From Bacteroidales bacterium (GTDB taxonomy: Bacteria > Bacteroidota > Bacteroidia > Bacteroidales > ML635J-15), in contig JAQVEY010000006.1 in assembly GCA_028697515.1 (NCBI GenBank), forward strand, positions 1-18,011: 18,011 bases of DNA, given 5' to 3'. Shown piece by piece: positions 7,593-14,740 of this stretch (positions are counted from its first letter, which is position 1; every line of letters starts with the position of its first letter). The notes below the pieces were generated by a model. The model searched no databases. It was not told the DNA's origin and saw nothing but the letters and a program-made list of their open reading frames with translations. Both the position numbers and the translations under genes were made by a program.

Positions 7593-8342
7593 ATGGATTT
7601 TATAGCGATTATTCCTGCAAGATATGCATCAACACGATTTCCGGGCAAACCATTGATAAATATTAATGGTAAAACCATGGTGCATAATGTTTATATTCAG
7701 GCTAAAAAAGTATTCAATGATGTGTATGTCGCTACTGATGATGATAGAATTTATAATGCTGTTATTGATTTTGGTGGAAAGGTTGTAATGACTAAGCGTA
7801 AGCATAAGAGTGGCACCGACAGATGCGCTGAAGCAATCGAGAAGATTGAAGAATTAGATGGAAGAAGTTGGGATGTGATTGTAAATATTCAGGGAGATGA
7901 GCCATTTATTAAAACTGAACAACTCACAGAAATAAAAAAATGTTTTAAACAGAAGAAAAATCAGATAGCAACATTGGTTAAACCCATAAACAACAAAGAT
8001 GATATTTTCAATCCAAATAAACCAAAAGTTGTTATTAATAATAAGAACGAGGCAATTTATTTTAGTAGATTGCCAATACCATATCTTCGCGGTATAAATG
8101 AAAACAGATGGATTTCAAAACACTTGTATTATAAGCACATTGGACTATATGCATATCGTAGGGAAGTGTTGAAGGAAATAACTTGTTTAAAACCATCATT
8201 GTTAGAAATGGCAGAAAGTTTGGAGCAACTAAGATGGATAGAAAATGGGTTTAAAATAAAAGTGTCATTTACTGAACACGAAAGTATCTCAATTGATACC
8301 CCGAAAGATTTAGAAAGAATTAAACAAGTAGGATTATTGTAA
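7593..8342 (+). CDS. kdsB: 3-deoxy-manno-octulosonate cytidylyltransferase (CMP-Kdo synthetase)
   Basis: Activates Kdo with CTP to give CMP-Kdo, the donor for the LPS inner core. It is 249 residues from ATG at 7593. A TTG two codons upstream (7587) is also in frame, but MDFIAIIPARYASTRFPGKP is the standard KdsB beginning. Motifs: the nucleotide-binding IPARYASTRFPGKPL at the N-terminus, TDDDRI at 48-53, SGTDRCAEA at 73-81, NIQGDEPF with metal-binding D102 at 98-105, RLPIPY and KHIGLYAYRREVL in the middle, and ESLEQLRW near the end. It is the first gene of a compact run: its TAA overlaps the ATG of the glycosyltransferase by one base (TAATG). Its presence shows a Gram-negative, LPS-type outer membrane. 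Confidence 0.97.
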   Translation: MDFIAIIPARYASTRFPGKPLININGKTMVHNVYIQAKKVFNDVYVATDDDRIYNAVIDFGGKVVMTKRKHKSGTDRCAEAIEKIEELDGRSWDVIVNIQGDEPFIKTEQLTEIKKCFKQKKNQIATLVKPINNKDDIFNPNKPKVVINNKNEAIYFSRLPIPYLRGINENRWISKHLYYKHIGLYAYRREVLKEITCLKPSLLEMAESLEQLRWIENGFKIKVSFTEHESISIDTPKDLERIKQVGLL

Positions 8343-9463
8343 TGAATATTGCTGTTAATGCTAGGTTATTACTAAAGAATAAACTCGAGGGAATCGGTTG
8401 GTTTAGCTATGAAACTCTTAAAAGAATAACCAGAGAACATCCAGAGCATAAATTCTATTTTATTTTTGACAGGCCCCATAGTCCAGAGTTTGTTTTTTCT
8501 GATAATGTGATTCCAATTGTAGTTGGTCCACAAACAAGACATCCGATTTTATGGTATCTCTGGTTTGAATTTGTGATTCCACGCGTGTTAAAAAAAATAA
8601 ATGCAGATATTTTTATTTCGACAGATGGGTTCATTTCGCTCAAAGCGAAGATTCCTCAAGTTAGTGTAATACATGATATTAATTTCGTACATAATCCTGA
8701 ACAATTGCCATATTTTGTTCGCAAGTATTACAATTATTTTTTCCCAAAATATGCAAAAAAAGCTTCTAGTATTGGAACAGTTTCAGAATATTCTAAAAAA
8801 GATATTTGTGAAACATTTAATGTTAATCCAGATTTGATTACAGTTTGTTACAATGGTTCAAATTCTGTTTACTCTCCTTTGGATGAGGTCAATAAAAAAG
8901 AAGTAAAAGCTACATATACCCAAGATAAGGATTATTTTATATTTGTCGGTGCATTTACACCAAGGAAAAATATCCCAGGATTATTAAAATCATTTGAGAT
9001 TTTTAAATCTTCCGGAGACTTTTCTCAAAAACTTGTCATTGTAGGATCAGAATTGCATACAACGGTTGAGATTAAAAACACATTGGAGGAAATGGTGTAT
9101 AAGAATGATGTTATATTTACTGGAAGGCTTAATTTGGAATCTTTGCATAAATATCTTGGCTCGGCTTTAGCACTTGTTTACATTCCATTTTTCGAAGGAT
9201 TCGGTATTCCTCTGGTCGAAGCAATGCATTGTGAAATCCCTATAATATCCGGTGATAGGACATCTCTTCCCGAGGTTGTAGGAGAAGCTGCCCTGATTTG
9301 TTCGCCGGAAGACCATAAAAAGGTAGCTTTTTTTATGACCGAAATAGTTAACAAACCAGAGTTAAGAGAGTCCTTAATTCTAAAAGCTAGAGTGCAGAGA
9401 GAAATGTTTTCATGGGATAAGTCTGCGCAAAGACTTTGGAATTGTATAGAAAAAGTAATTTGA
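8342..9463 (+). CDS. Glycosyltransferase family 4 protein
   Basis: 373 residues with a GT-B fold and no signal peptide or strong membrane segment. The N-terminal half begins MNIAVNARLL with a G-rich acceptor loop (EGIGWFSYETL). The sugar-nucleotide half begins FIFVGAFTPRKNIPGLL and carries the GT4 signature EGFGIPLVEAMHCEIP with E285 and E293 as the E-x7-E pair, followed by SLPEVVGEAAL. GT4 enzymes are retaining transferases. The sugar and acceptor cannot be read from the sequence. Its start overlaps the stop of kdsB by one base, so a role in LPS core or another surface glycan is a reasonable inference. rnhB follows 10 bp later. Confidence 0.93.
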   Translation: MNIAVNARLLLKNKLEGIGWFSYETLKRITREHPEHKFYFIFDRPHSPEFVFSDNVIPIVVGPQTRHPILWYLWFEFVIPRVLKKINADIFISTDGFISLKAKIPQVSVIHDINFVHNPEQLPYFVRKYYNYFFPKYAKKASSIGTVSEYSKKDICETFNVNPDLITVCYNGSNSVYSPLDEVNKKEVKATYTQDKDYFIFVGAFTPRKNIPGLLKSFEIFKSSGDFSQKLVIVGSELHTTVEIKNTLEEMVYKNDVIFTGRLNLESLHKYLGSALALVYIPFFEGFGIPLVEAMHCEIPIISGDRTSLPEVVGEAALICSPEDHKKVAFFMTEIVNKPELRESLILKARVQREMFSWDKSAQRLWNCIEKVI

Positions 9464-9473
9464 TTTATAATTG

Positions 9474-10070
9474 ATGCTAAAATCGTTTTATGATAAAGAT
9501 AAAATAGAAGCAGGTTGCGATGAAGCTGGAAGAGGATGCTTGGCAGGTCCTGTTTATGCAGCAGCAGTAATTCTTCCAAATGATTATAAAAACAAAATTT
9601 TGAATGATTCAAAACAATTGACTGAGAAACAACGCGATAAACTAAGACCAGAAATCGAAAAGGAAGCTGTTTCATGGGCTGTAGCATTTGTTGATAATAC
9701 CGAAATTGATAAGATTAATATCCTGAACGCTTCAATTTTAGCCATGCACAAAGCAATTGAACAACTTAAGCTCAAACCTGAATTATTACTGATTGATGGA
9801 AATAGATTCAAACAATATCAGAATATAAATCATAAATGTATCGTCAAGGGAGACTCATTATATATGTCAATTGCTGCCGCTTCTGTACTTGCGAAAACTT
9901 ATAGGGATGAATATATGTACAAATTACATATAGAATATCCAGAATATTCATGGGATAAAAACAAAGCCTATCCGACAAAATTTCATCGGGATTCTATTGT
10001 TAAATATGGTGTAACAAAATACCATCGATTAAGCTATAAGTTAACCGACACTCAATTTAAACTATTTTAA
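9474..10070 (+). CDS. rnhB: Ribonuclease HII
   Basis: Cuts the RNA strand of RNA-DNA hybrids and single ribonucleotides in DNA, in the cytoplasm. It is 198 residues from ATG at 9474; an in-frame TTG at 9471 is the less likely start. Catalytic residues are all visible: D16 and E17 in CDEAGRG, D108 in LLIDGNRF and D127 in KGDSLYMSIAAASVLAK. NDSKQLTEKQR (44-54) is also typical. It is third in the kdsB-glycosyltransferase-rnhB run, with no functional tie apparent. It converges with a lipoprotein gene, and its stop codon sits at the centre of a short palindrome. Confidence 0.97.
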   Translation: MLKSFYDKDKIEAGCDEAGRGCLAGPVYAAAVILPNDYKNKILNDSKQLTEKQRDKLRPEIEKEAVSWAVAFVDNTEIDKINILNASILAMHKAIEQLKLKPELLLIDGNRFKQYQNINHKCIVKGDSLYMSIAAASVLAKTYRDEYMYKLHIEYPEYSWDKNKAYPTKFHRDSIVKYGVTKYHRLSYKLTDTQFKLF

Positions 10071-10078
10071 ATAGTTTA
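10058..10078. repeat. 21-bp AT-rich palindrome between convergent genes, possible weak terminator
   Basis: TAAACTATTT (10058-10067) and AAATAGTTTA (10069-10078) are perfect reverse complements around one T. The stop of rnhB (10068-10070) and the stop of the opposing lipoprotein gene (10076-10078) both lie inside it. It has only one G-C pair per arm and no long T tract, so it may not end transcription efficiently. Confidence 0.4.
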
Positions 10079-10501
10079 CTGAGGAGCTTGCTCTAACAAG
10101 TCTGTATCAGTTTGCGTATAAACTCTTTGATATAGAGGAGCCGATTCAGAGTAAAGTTTAAATTCTTTCTTTTTATAACCGACTATCTCATTAGAATAAT
10201 TAGTTGCATCATTATATGAACGCAAAAATCCTTCAATAATTTGAAAAGACCCTTCATACAAGATTATTGTGTCAGTAGAAGTTAGTTGTAAAATAACAAA
10301 TCCATCTGTAGCAGAGGCATTTGTATAAACATCGTTATTTTCAAAAAATAACATAATTCTTGTGTCATTTGTGTCATATTCAGATGTCCATGCTCCGTAG
10401 AAATCCTTAGCTTCTAATTTCTCTACATCTTTTTCACAACTTGTTAAAATTGTAGTTAAAGCAATAAATACGAAAACACTTACTAAATAAATTTTCCTCA
10501 T
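10076..10501 (-). CDS. Small lipoprotein, unknown function
   Basis: 141 residues with a lipoprotein signal peptide: charged MRK, hydrophobic core, then lipobox LTSC with C22 as the lipidated residue. The residues after it are charged (EKDVEKLEAKD), similar to the acidic signals that direct Bacteroidota lipoproteins to the cell surface; surface location is an inference. The mature part begins FYGAWTSEYD and continues with alternating beta strands, loosely like a lipocalin-type calycin barrel, but I cannot assign a family. It ends QAPQ. A terminator lies between it and the LPP20-like gene upstream, so it is probably transcribed from its own promoter within 10502-10574, although no clear promoter elements are visible there. 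Confidence 0.8.
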   Translation of the reverse strand: MRKIYLVSVFVFIALTTILTSCEKDVEKLEAKDFYGAWTSEYDTNDTRIMLFFENNDVYTNASATDGFVILQLTSTDTIILYEGSFQIIEGFLRSYNDATNYSNEIVGYKKKEFKLYSESAPLYQRVYTQTDTDLLEQAPQ

Positions 10502-10527
10502 GGTTAATTAAATTTTAATTGTTAAAC

Positions 10528-10556
10528 AAAAAAAAGAGGTAGATTTTCTACCCCTT
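10528..10556 (-). terminator. Rho-independent terminator of the LPP20-like gene
   Basis: Read on the minus strand, AAGGGGTAGA (10556-10547) pairs with TCTACCTCTT (10543-10534) around an AAA loop, with one G-U wobble in RNA, and runs into a T tract (10535-10528). On the plus strand the wobble becomes an A-C mismatch and the T tract is short, so the direction is minus. It is 19 bp beyond the LPP20-like stop. Confidence 0.85.
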
Positions 10557-10574
10557 TATTATAACTAATTGATT

Positions 10575-11165
10575 TTAATATCCGCCTTCTGATTCAAGTT
10601 TATCCATTTCTTCGTTGAAGATTTGCTCGAATTTCATTTTGTCGTAATCAACTCTCAACTTTTGATCTTTTGTCAAACTGTTGTTGATTCCGTTTAACAT
10701 AGCATCTTTGCTGACTTCAATTGCAACATAGGTAGTGTATTTGCCAGTTGCTTCCTGATAGTTCTTTTCGCAGATTATTGCTACGTCAACTAGAGTTTGG
10801 TTAACAACTTCTCTTGTAAGGTTTTCAAATTTCTGTTCAAAATCCGAATTTTGTCCTACTTCTGTTTCGTTTACATAACGATCTGTAACAGATTTAATTT
10901 TAGTGTTAATCAATCCTGCAAGTTTTCCTTTTGCTGCAGATAATGCTTTTTCTCTTGATAAGCTCATATCTTGAGATGTTGCACTCGCGTCAGCTCTAAA
11001 ATAGTTTTTGTCAGAACGACCTTCATCTTTACATGGAATTGTTATTTCGGTTGGCTTCTTTCCTGAGCCACCAACATTTTTCTTTCCTTTACAAGATGAA
11101 AAAGCAAATACGGTTCCTAAAACACCTATTGCTAAAATAATTCTTGTTAATGTAGTTGTCTTCAT
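10575..11165 (-). CDS. LPP20-like lipoprotein
   Basis: 196 residues. The signal peptide ends in the lipobox FSSC with C25 lipidated, followed by a basic, glycine-rich linker (KGKKNVGGSGKKP). The folded part has the LPP20-like pattern: FRADASATSQDMSLSREKAL, then AAKGKLAGLINTKIKSV, then strands VDVAIICEKNYQ and KYTTYVAIEVSKDAM, the SHS2-like arrangement found in secreted lipoproteins of many Gram-negative bacteria. A charged helix (DQKLRVDYDKMKFEQIFNEE) closes the protein. Function of the family is poorly known, with envelope association likely. It is divergent from rnr across 116 bp and followed by its own terminator, so it appears to be a single-gene unit. Confidence 0.85.
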   Translation of the reverse strand: MKTTTLTRIILAIGVLGTVFAFSSCKGKKNVGGSGKKPTEITIPCKDEGRSDKNYFRADASATSQDMSLSREKALSAAKGKLAGLINTKIKSVTDRYVNETEVGQNSDFEQKFENLTREVVNQTLVDVAIICEKNYQEATGKYTTYVAIEVSKDAMLNGINNSLTKDQKLRVDYDKMKFEQIFNEEMDKLESEGGY

Positions 11166-11281
11166 GGTAATAAAATTTAATTTGGTTACTAATTTAAAAT
11201 TTTGGTTAAAAATACAATATTTTATTTATATTCAACATTTTTTAATTTATTATTTACAAGTTTTGCAAACATAATGCCAAA

Positions 11282-13435
11282 ATGAAAAATACAAATCGCA
11301 AGAAAGGAAATGGGGTGTCAACAAGTGGCTTAAACAAAAAAACTCTTACATCCGAAATATTAAATATATTTTCAAAGAGCCCCAAAAAGGAATTAAACTA
11401 TAAGCAAATAGCTTCAATATTAAATGTTGATAATTCAAATGACCGAACACTAATAGTAAAAACTTTGGAAGAATTATGTGTTTCAGGAAATATCAAAGAA
11501 ATGTCAAAGGGGAAATATAAATTAAGTTCAAGAACCGGTTATGTAATTGGTGAAATAGATATGAATAAGGCGGGGAATGCTTATGTTGTTAGTCAGGATA
11601 TTTCGGATGATATTTATGTTCCGTTTGCAAATCTAAATTCTGCTATGCATGGCGATACTGTTAAAGTAAGTCTTTATGCTTGCCGCAAAGGTAATAGGAT
11701 AGAAGGAGAAGTTGTTGAAGTTATAAAAAGAGCAAATAAGCAATTTGTTGGCACACTAGAAAAGTCCGGATCATATGGATTTTTAATACCTGATAACCCT
11801 AAAATGGTTTATGATATTTTTGTCCCTGCAGATAATTTGAATGGCGCAAGGGATGGGGAAAAGGTAATTGTTGAGATAGTCGAATGGCATAGAAAGAGTA
11901 AAAATCCTACAGGCAATGTAGTAGAAGTTTTGGGTAAATCAGGGGATAACGAAGTTGAGATGCATGCTATACTTGCAGAATTTGGTCTCCCATACAATTT
12001 CACTGTAGAGATAGAACGAGAAGCTTCGAAGATTAGTGATAAAATTACTCAATACGATTATGAAATACGTGAAGATTTTAGGAACATCCCGACATTTACA
12101 ATAGACCCGGAAGATGCAAAAGATTTTGACGATGCATTGTCGCTAGTTAGGTTGGAAAATGGTAATTATCAGATTGGGGTGCATATTGCAGATGTATCAA
12201 ACTATATTGTTGAAAATAGTGAATTGGATAAAGAAGCATATAGTCGAGCAACATCTGTTTATCTTGTTGATAGAGTTGTTCCGATGCTTCCTGAAAAACT
12301 GTCTAATTTTCTGTGTTCATTACGTCCAAATGAAGACAAATTGTGTTTTTCCGTAATTTTGGAGATGAACGATAAAGCCGATATAGTAGATTATAGGATA
12401 GCTAAAACGATTATTAATTCTGATAAAAGATTCTCTTACGAACAGGCACAAGAAATTCTTGATGCTGGTAGTGGGGAATTATATGCTGAACTAAATGATT
12501 TAAACAAATTAGCTAAATTATTAAGGTCTAAGCGTTTTCAAAAAGGGGCTTTTAGCTTCGAGCATAATGAAATTAAATTTAAACTTGATGTTAATTCGGT
12601 ACCGACCGGAGTGTATTTTAAGCAGTCGCGTGAATCTAATTATTTAATAGAAGAATTTATGCTTCTGGCAAATAGGACAGTAGCCGAAACAATTGGAAAA
12701 CTCAAAAAGAATTTTGAATTTGTGTATCGAGTACATGCAAAACCGAATGAAGAAAAGATTTTTAGTTTTTCAGGTTTTATAAAAAGATTTGGGTATGATT
12801 TGGATGTGTCAAATAATATCAAATTAGCTAAGTCTATGAATAAAATTATATCAGAAGTTTTTGGTAAGCCTGAACAAAATATAATTGAAAATCTTGCTAT
12901 TCGTGCTATGAGCAAAGCAATTTATACAACAAAAAATATAGGCCATTATGGATTGGCATTCGATTATTACACTCATTTTACTTCCCCAATAAGACGCTAT
13001 CCTGATGTTTTAGTACATAGATTGCTATTTGATTATATAAGGAATAAAAATTCCAATATTTCTGCTCTAGAAGAAAAAACTAAACATTGTTCCTACATGG
13101 AACAGCAGGCTAGTCTGGCTGAACGTGCTTCTATTAAATATAAACAGGCAGAGTTTATGATGGATAAAATAGGTCAGATATTTGAAGGAGTAATATCAGG
13201 AGTTACAGAATGGGGATTCTTTGTGCAGTTAAAAGAAAATGCCTGTGAAGGACTAGTTCACATGAGGACACTTAACGATGATTTTTACACTTATGATGCG
13301 GAGAACTATTGTATCAATGGAACTTATACTAAGAAATGTTATCAATTAGGATCAGTTGTTAGTGTAAAAATAATAAATGTAAATTTACAGAAGAAACAAA
13401 TTGATTTTGAACTGTCATACCTAGAGCTGAAATAG
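11282..13435 (+). CDS. rnr: Ribonuclease R (3'-5' exoribonuclease)
   Basis: 717 residues, normal for RNase R/VacB. It degrades structured RNA 3' to 5' in the cytoplasm. Domain order: basic N-terminus; winged-helix region at about 20-80 (LTSEILNIFSKSPKKELNYK); two cold-shock-like OB domains at about 85-220 (YGFLIPDN, DIFVPADNLNGARDGEKV); the RNB catalytic domain from about 255 with FTIDPEDAKDFDDALS, which supplies D275, D281, D283 and D284; HFTSPIRRYPDVLVHRLL later in RNB; and a C-terminal S1 domain (FEGVISGVTEWGFFVQL). The ATG at 11282 is preceded by an A-rich stretch and no Shine-Dalgarno. No terminator is visible before ald, 52 bp downstream, so some read-through is possible. Confidence 0.97.
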   Translation: MKNTNRKKGNGVSTSGLNKKTLTSEILNIFSKSPKKELNYKQIASILNVDNSNDRTLIVKTLEELCVSGNIKEMSKGKYKLSSRTGYVIGEIDMNKAGNAYVVSQDISDDIYVPFANLNSAMHGDTVKVSLYACRKGNRIEGEVVEVIKRANKQFVGTLEKSGSYGFLIPDNPKMVYDIFVPADNLNGARDGEKVIVEIVEWHRKSKNPTGNVVEVLGKSGDNEVEMHAILAEFGLPYNFTVEIEREASKISDKITQYDYEIREDFRNIPTFTIDPEDAKDFDDALSLVRLENGNYQIGVHIADVSNYIVENSELDKEAYSRATSVYLVDRVVPMLPEKLSNFLCSLRPNEDKLCFSVILEMNDKADIVDYRIAKTIINSDKRFSYEQAQEILDAGSGELYAELNDLNKLAKLLRSKRFQKGAFSFEHNEIKFKLDVNSVPTGVYFKQSRESNYLIEEFMLLANRTVAETIGKLKKNFEFVYRVHAKPNEEKIFSFSGFIKRFGYDLDVSNNIKLAKSMNKIISEVFGKPEQNIIENLAIRAMSKAIYTTKNIGHYGLAFDYYTHFTSPIRRYPDVLVHRLLFDYIRNKNSNISALEEKTKHCSYMEQQASLAERASIKYKQAEFMMDKIGQIFEGVISGVTEWGFFVQLKENACEGLVHMRTLNDDFYTYDAENYCINGTYTKKCYQLGSVVSVKIINVNLQKKQIDFELSYLELK

Positions 13436-13487
13436 AAAATAATTTTGAATTTGTTTTAAAATTAGATATCTTTATAAACAAAAAACT

Positions 13488-14708
13488 ATGGCCTCAACTC
13501 ATAAATCAGATTCTACTTTTATTCATGGCTCCGTATTGATGCCTCAAGAAGAAATGCTGGAAGTAATAACAGAGAAAAAGTCTATGAAAATAGGAATTCC
13601 AGCAGATTGTAGTGGGATTGAACATAGAATTCCACTAGCCCCTCTTGCTATTGAGCAACTTGTAAAAGAAGGGTTTAAAATTTATATTCAGGAAGGAGCT
13701 GGTAAAGGGGCGAATTTTACTGATTTGCAGTATGCTGATTATGGTGCTATAATTACCAAAAATCTTTCAGATATTTTTAGTTGCGATATTATTCTTAAAA
13801 TTTTTCCATTGACTATTGAGGAAATAGATATGTTAAGAGGTAATCAATTAGTTATTACTTCATTACATTCAAATTGTCAGGATAAGGAGTATTTTGTAAA
13901 ATTGATGCAAAAGCGAATTACAGCCTTAGCATTTGATACAATGCAGGACAGCAAAGGGCTTAATCCAATAGTCAAGTCAATGAGCGAAATTGCTGGAAGG
14001 TCATCGGTTTTGATTGCCTCGGAATATTTAAGTAATATTCATAAAGGTAAGGGTGAAATGTTTGGTGGAGTAACGGGTGTCTCACCAACAGAAGTAGTAA
14101 TAATTGGGGCAGGAACCGCAGGAACTTATGCTGCACAAACAGCTCACTCGATGGGGGCGATGGTAAAAGTATTCGACAACTCCGTTTCTAAGCTTGACCA
14201 TTTACAACAACATATTGGTAACAAGGTATTTACAAGTACAATTCATTCTAAAGTACTACTATCTGCAATTAAAACTGCTGATGTAATAATTGGAGCTCTA
14301 AAAATATACAATAAGAGACCTAATATTATTATTACTGAAGAAATGGTGATGCAGATGAAGAAGAATTCGGTGATTGTTGATATTAGTATTGATCAAGGAG
14401 GTATTGTTGAAACTGGTAAGCCTACTACACACAAAAATCCTGTATTCTTAAAACATGGAGTGATTCATTATTGTGTTCCAAATATTGCATCAAGGGTGGC
14501 CAGAACGGCATCTTATGCAATTAGTAATGTAATTGCTGGAGAATTAATGAATTTGCAGCAATGTGGAAATATAACACAATATCTTAAAGTGAACTCGGGA
14601 ACAAGAAAGGGAGTTTATATATATAATGGTATTCTAACTGATGATAATATAGGAGTGATTCATGGAATTTTCTCTAAAGACTTAGATTTATTACTAGCTG
14701 CGATGTAA
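13488..14708 (+). CDS. ald: Alanine dehydrogenase
   Basis: NAD-dependent interconversion of L-alanine and pyruvate plus ammonia. 406 residues, with a 30-odd residue N-terminal extension before the usual start of the fold (MKIGIPADCSGIEHRIPLAP). Counterparts of the catalytic set are present: R47, K104 in LKIFP, H127 in TSLHSN and D302 in VDISIDQGGIVE. The Rossmann loop GAGTAG is at 207-212, with D230 ending the second strand, which favours NAD over NADP. TTHKNPVF (313-320) is also typical. The transhydrogenase alpha subunit shares this fold, but no proton-channel segment or beta-subunit gene is present. A TAATTTTG (13440-13447) could be a -7 element but lacks a good TTG upstream. The stop codon is at the edge of the terminator palindrome. 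Confidence 0.93.
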   Translation: MASTHKSDSTFIHGSVLMPQEEMLEVITEKKSMKIGIPADCSGIEHRIPLAPLAIEQLVKEGFKIYIQEGAGKGANFTDLQYADYGAIITKNLSDIFSCDIILKIFPLTIEEIDMLRGNQLVITSLHSNCQDKEYFVKLMQKRITALAFDTMQDSKGLNPIVKSMSEIAGRSSVLIASEYLSNIHKGKGEMFGGVTGVSPTEVVIIGAGTAGTYAAQTAHSMGAMVKVFDNSVSKLDHLQQHIGNKVFTSTIHSKVLLSAIKTADVIIGALKIYNKRPNIIITEEMVMQMKKNSVIVDISIDQGGIVETGKPTTHKNPVFLKHGVIHYCVPNIASRVARTASYAISNVIAGELMNLQQCGNITQYLKVNSGTRKGVYIYNGILTDDNIGVIHGIFSKDLDLLLAAM

Positions 14709-14740
14709 AAAAAAGCCGGTTTTAAAACCGGCTTTTTTTT
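14707..14740. terminator. Bidirectional terminator between ald and the convergent 518-aa gene
   Basis: A perfect 34-bp palindrome: eight A, GCCGGTTTT, then the exact complement AAAACCGGC and eight T. On either strand it gives a GC-centred stem followed by eight U, so it can end transcripts from both sides. The ald stop (14706-14708) and the opposing gene's stop (14741-14739) overlap its two ends. Confidence 0.95.

Noticed and set aside
9178..9687. 169-codon open frame on the minus strand
   Set aside because: It lies opposite the end of the glycosyltransferase and the start of rnhB, both with clear motifs; its translation has no domain-like pattern.
13488..14708. NAD(P) transhydrogenase alpha subunit in place of alanine dehydrogenase
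   Set aside because: Ald active-site counterparts are present, and there is no membrane segment or beta-subunit gene next to it.
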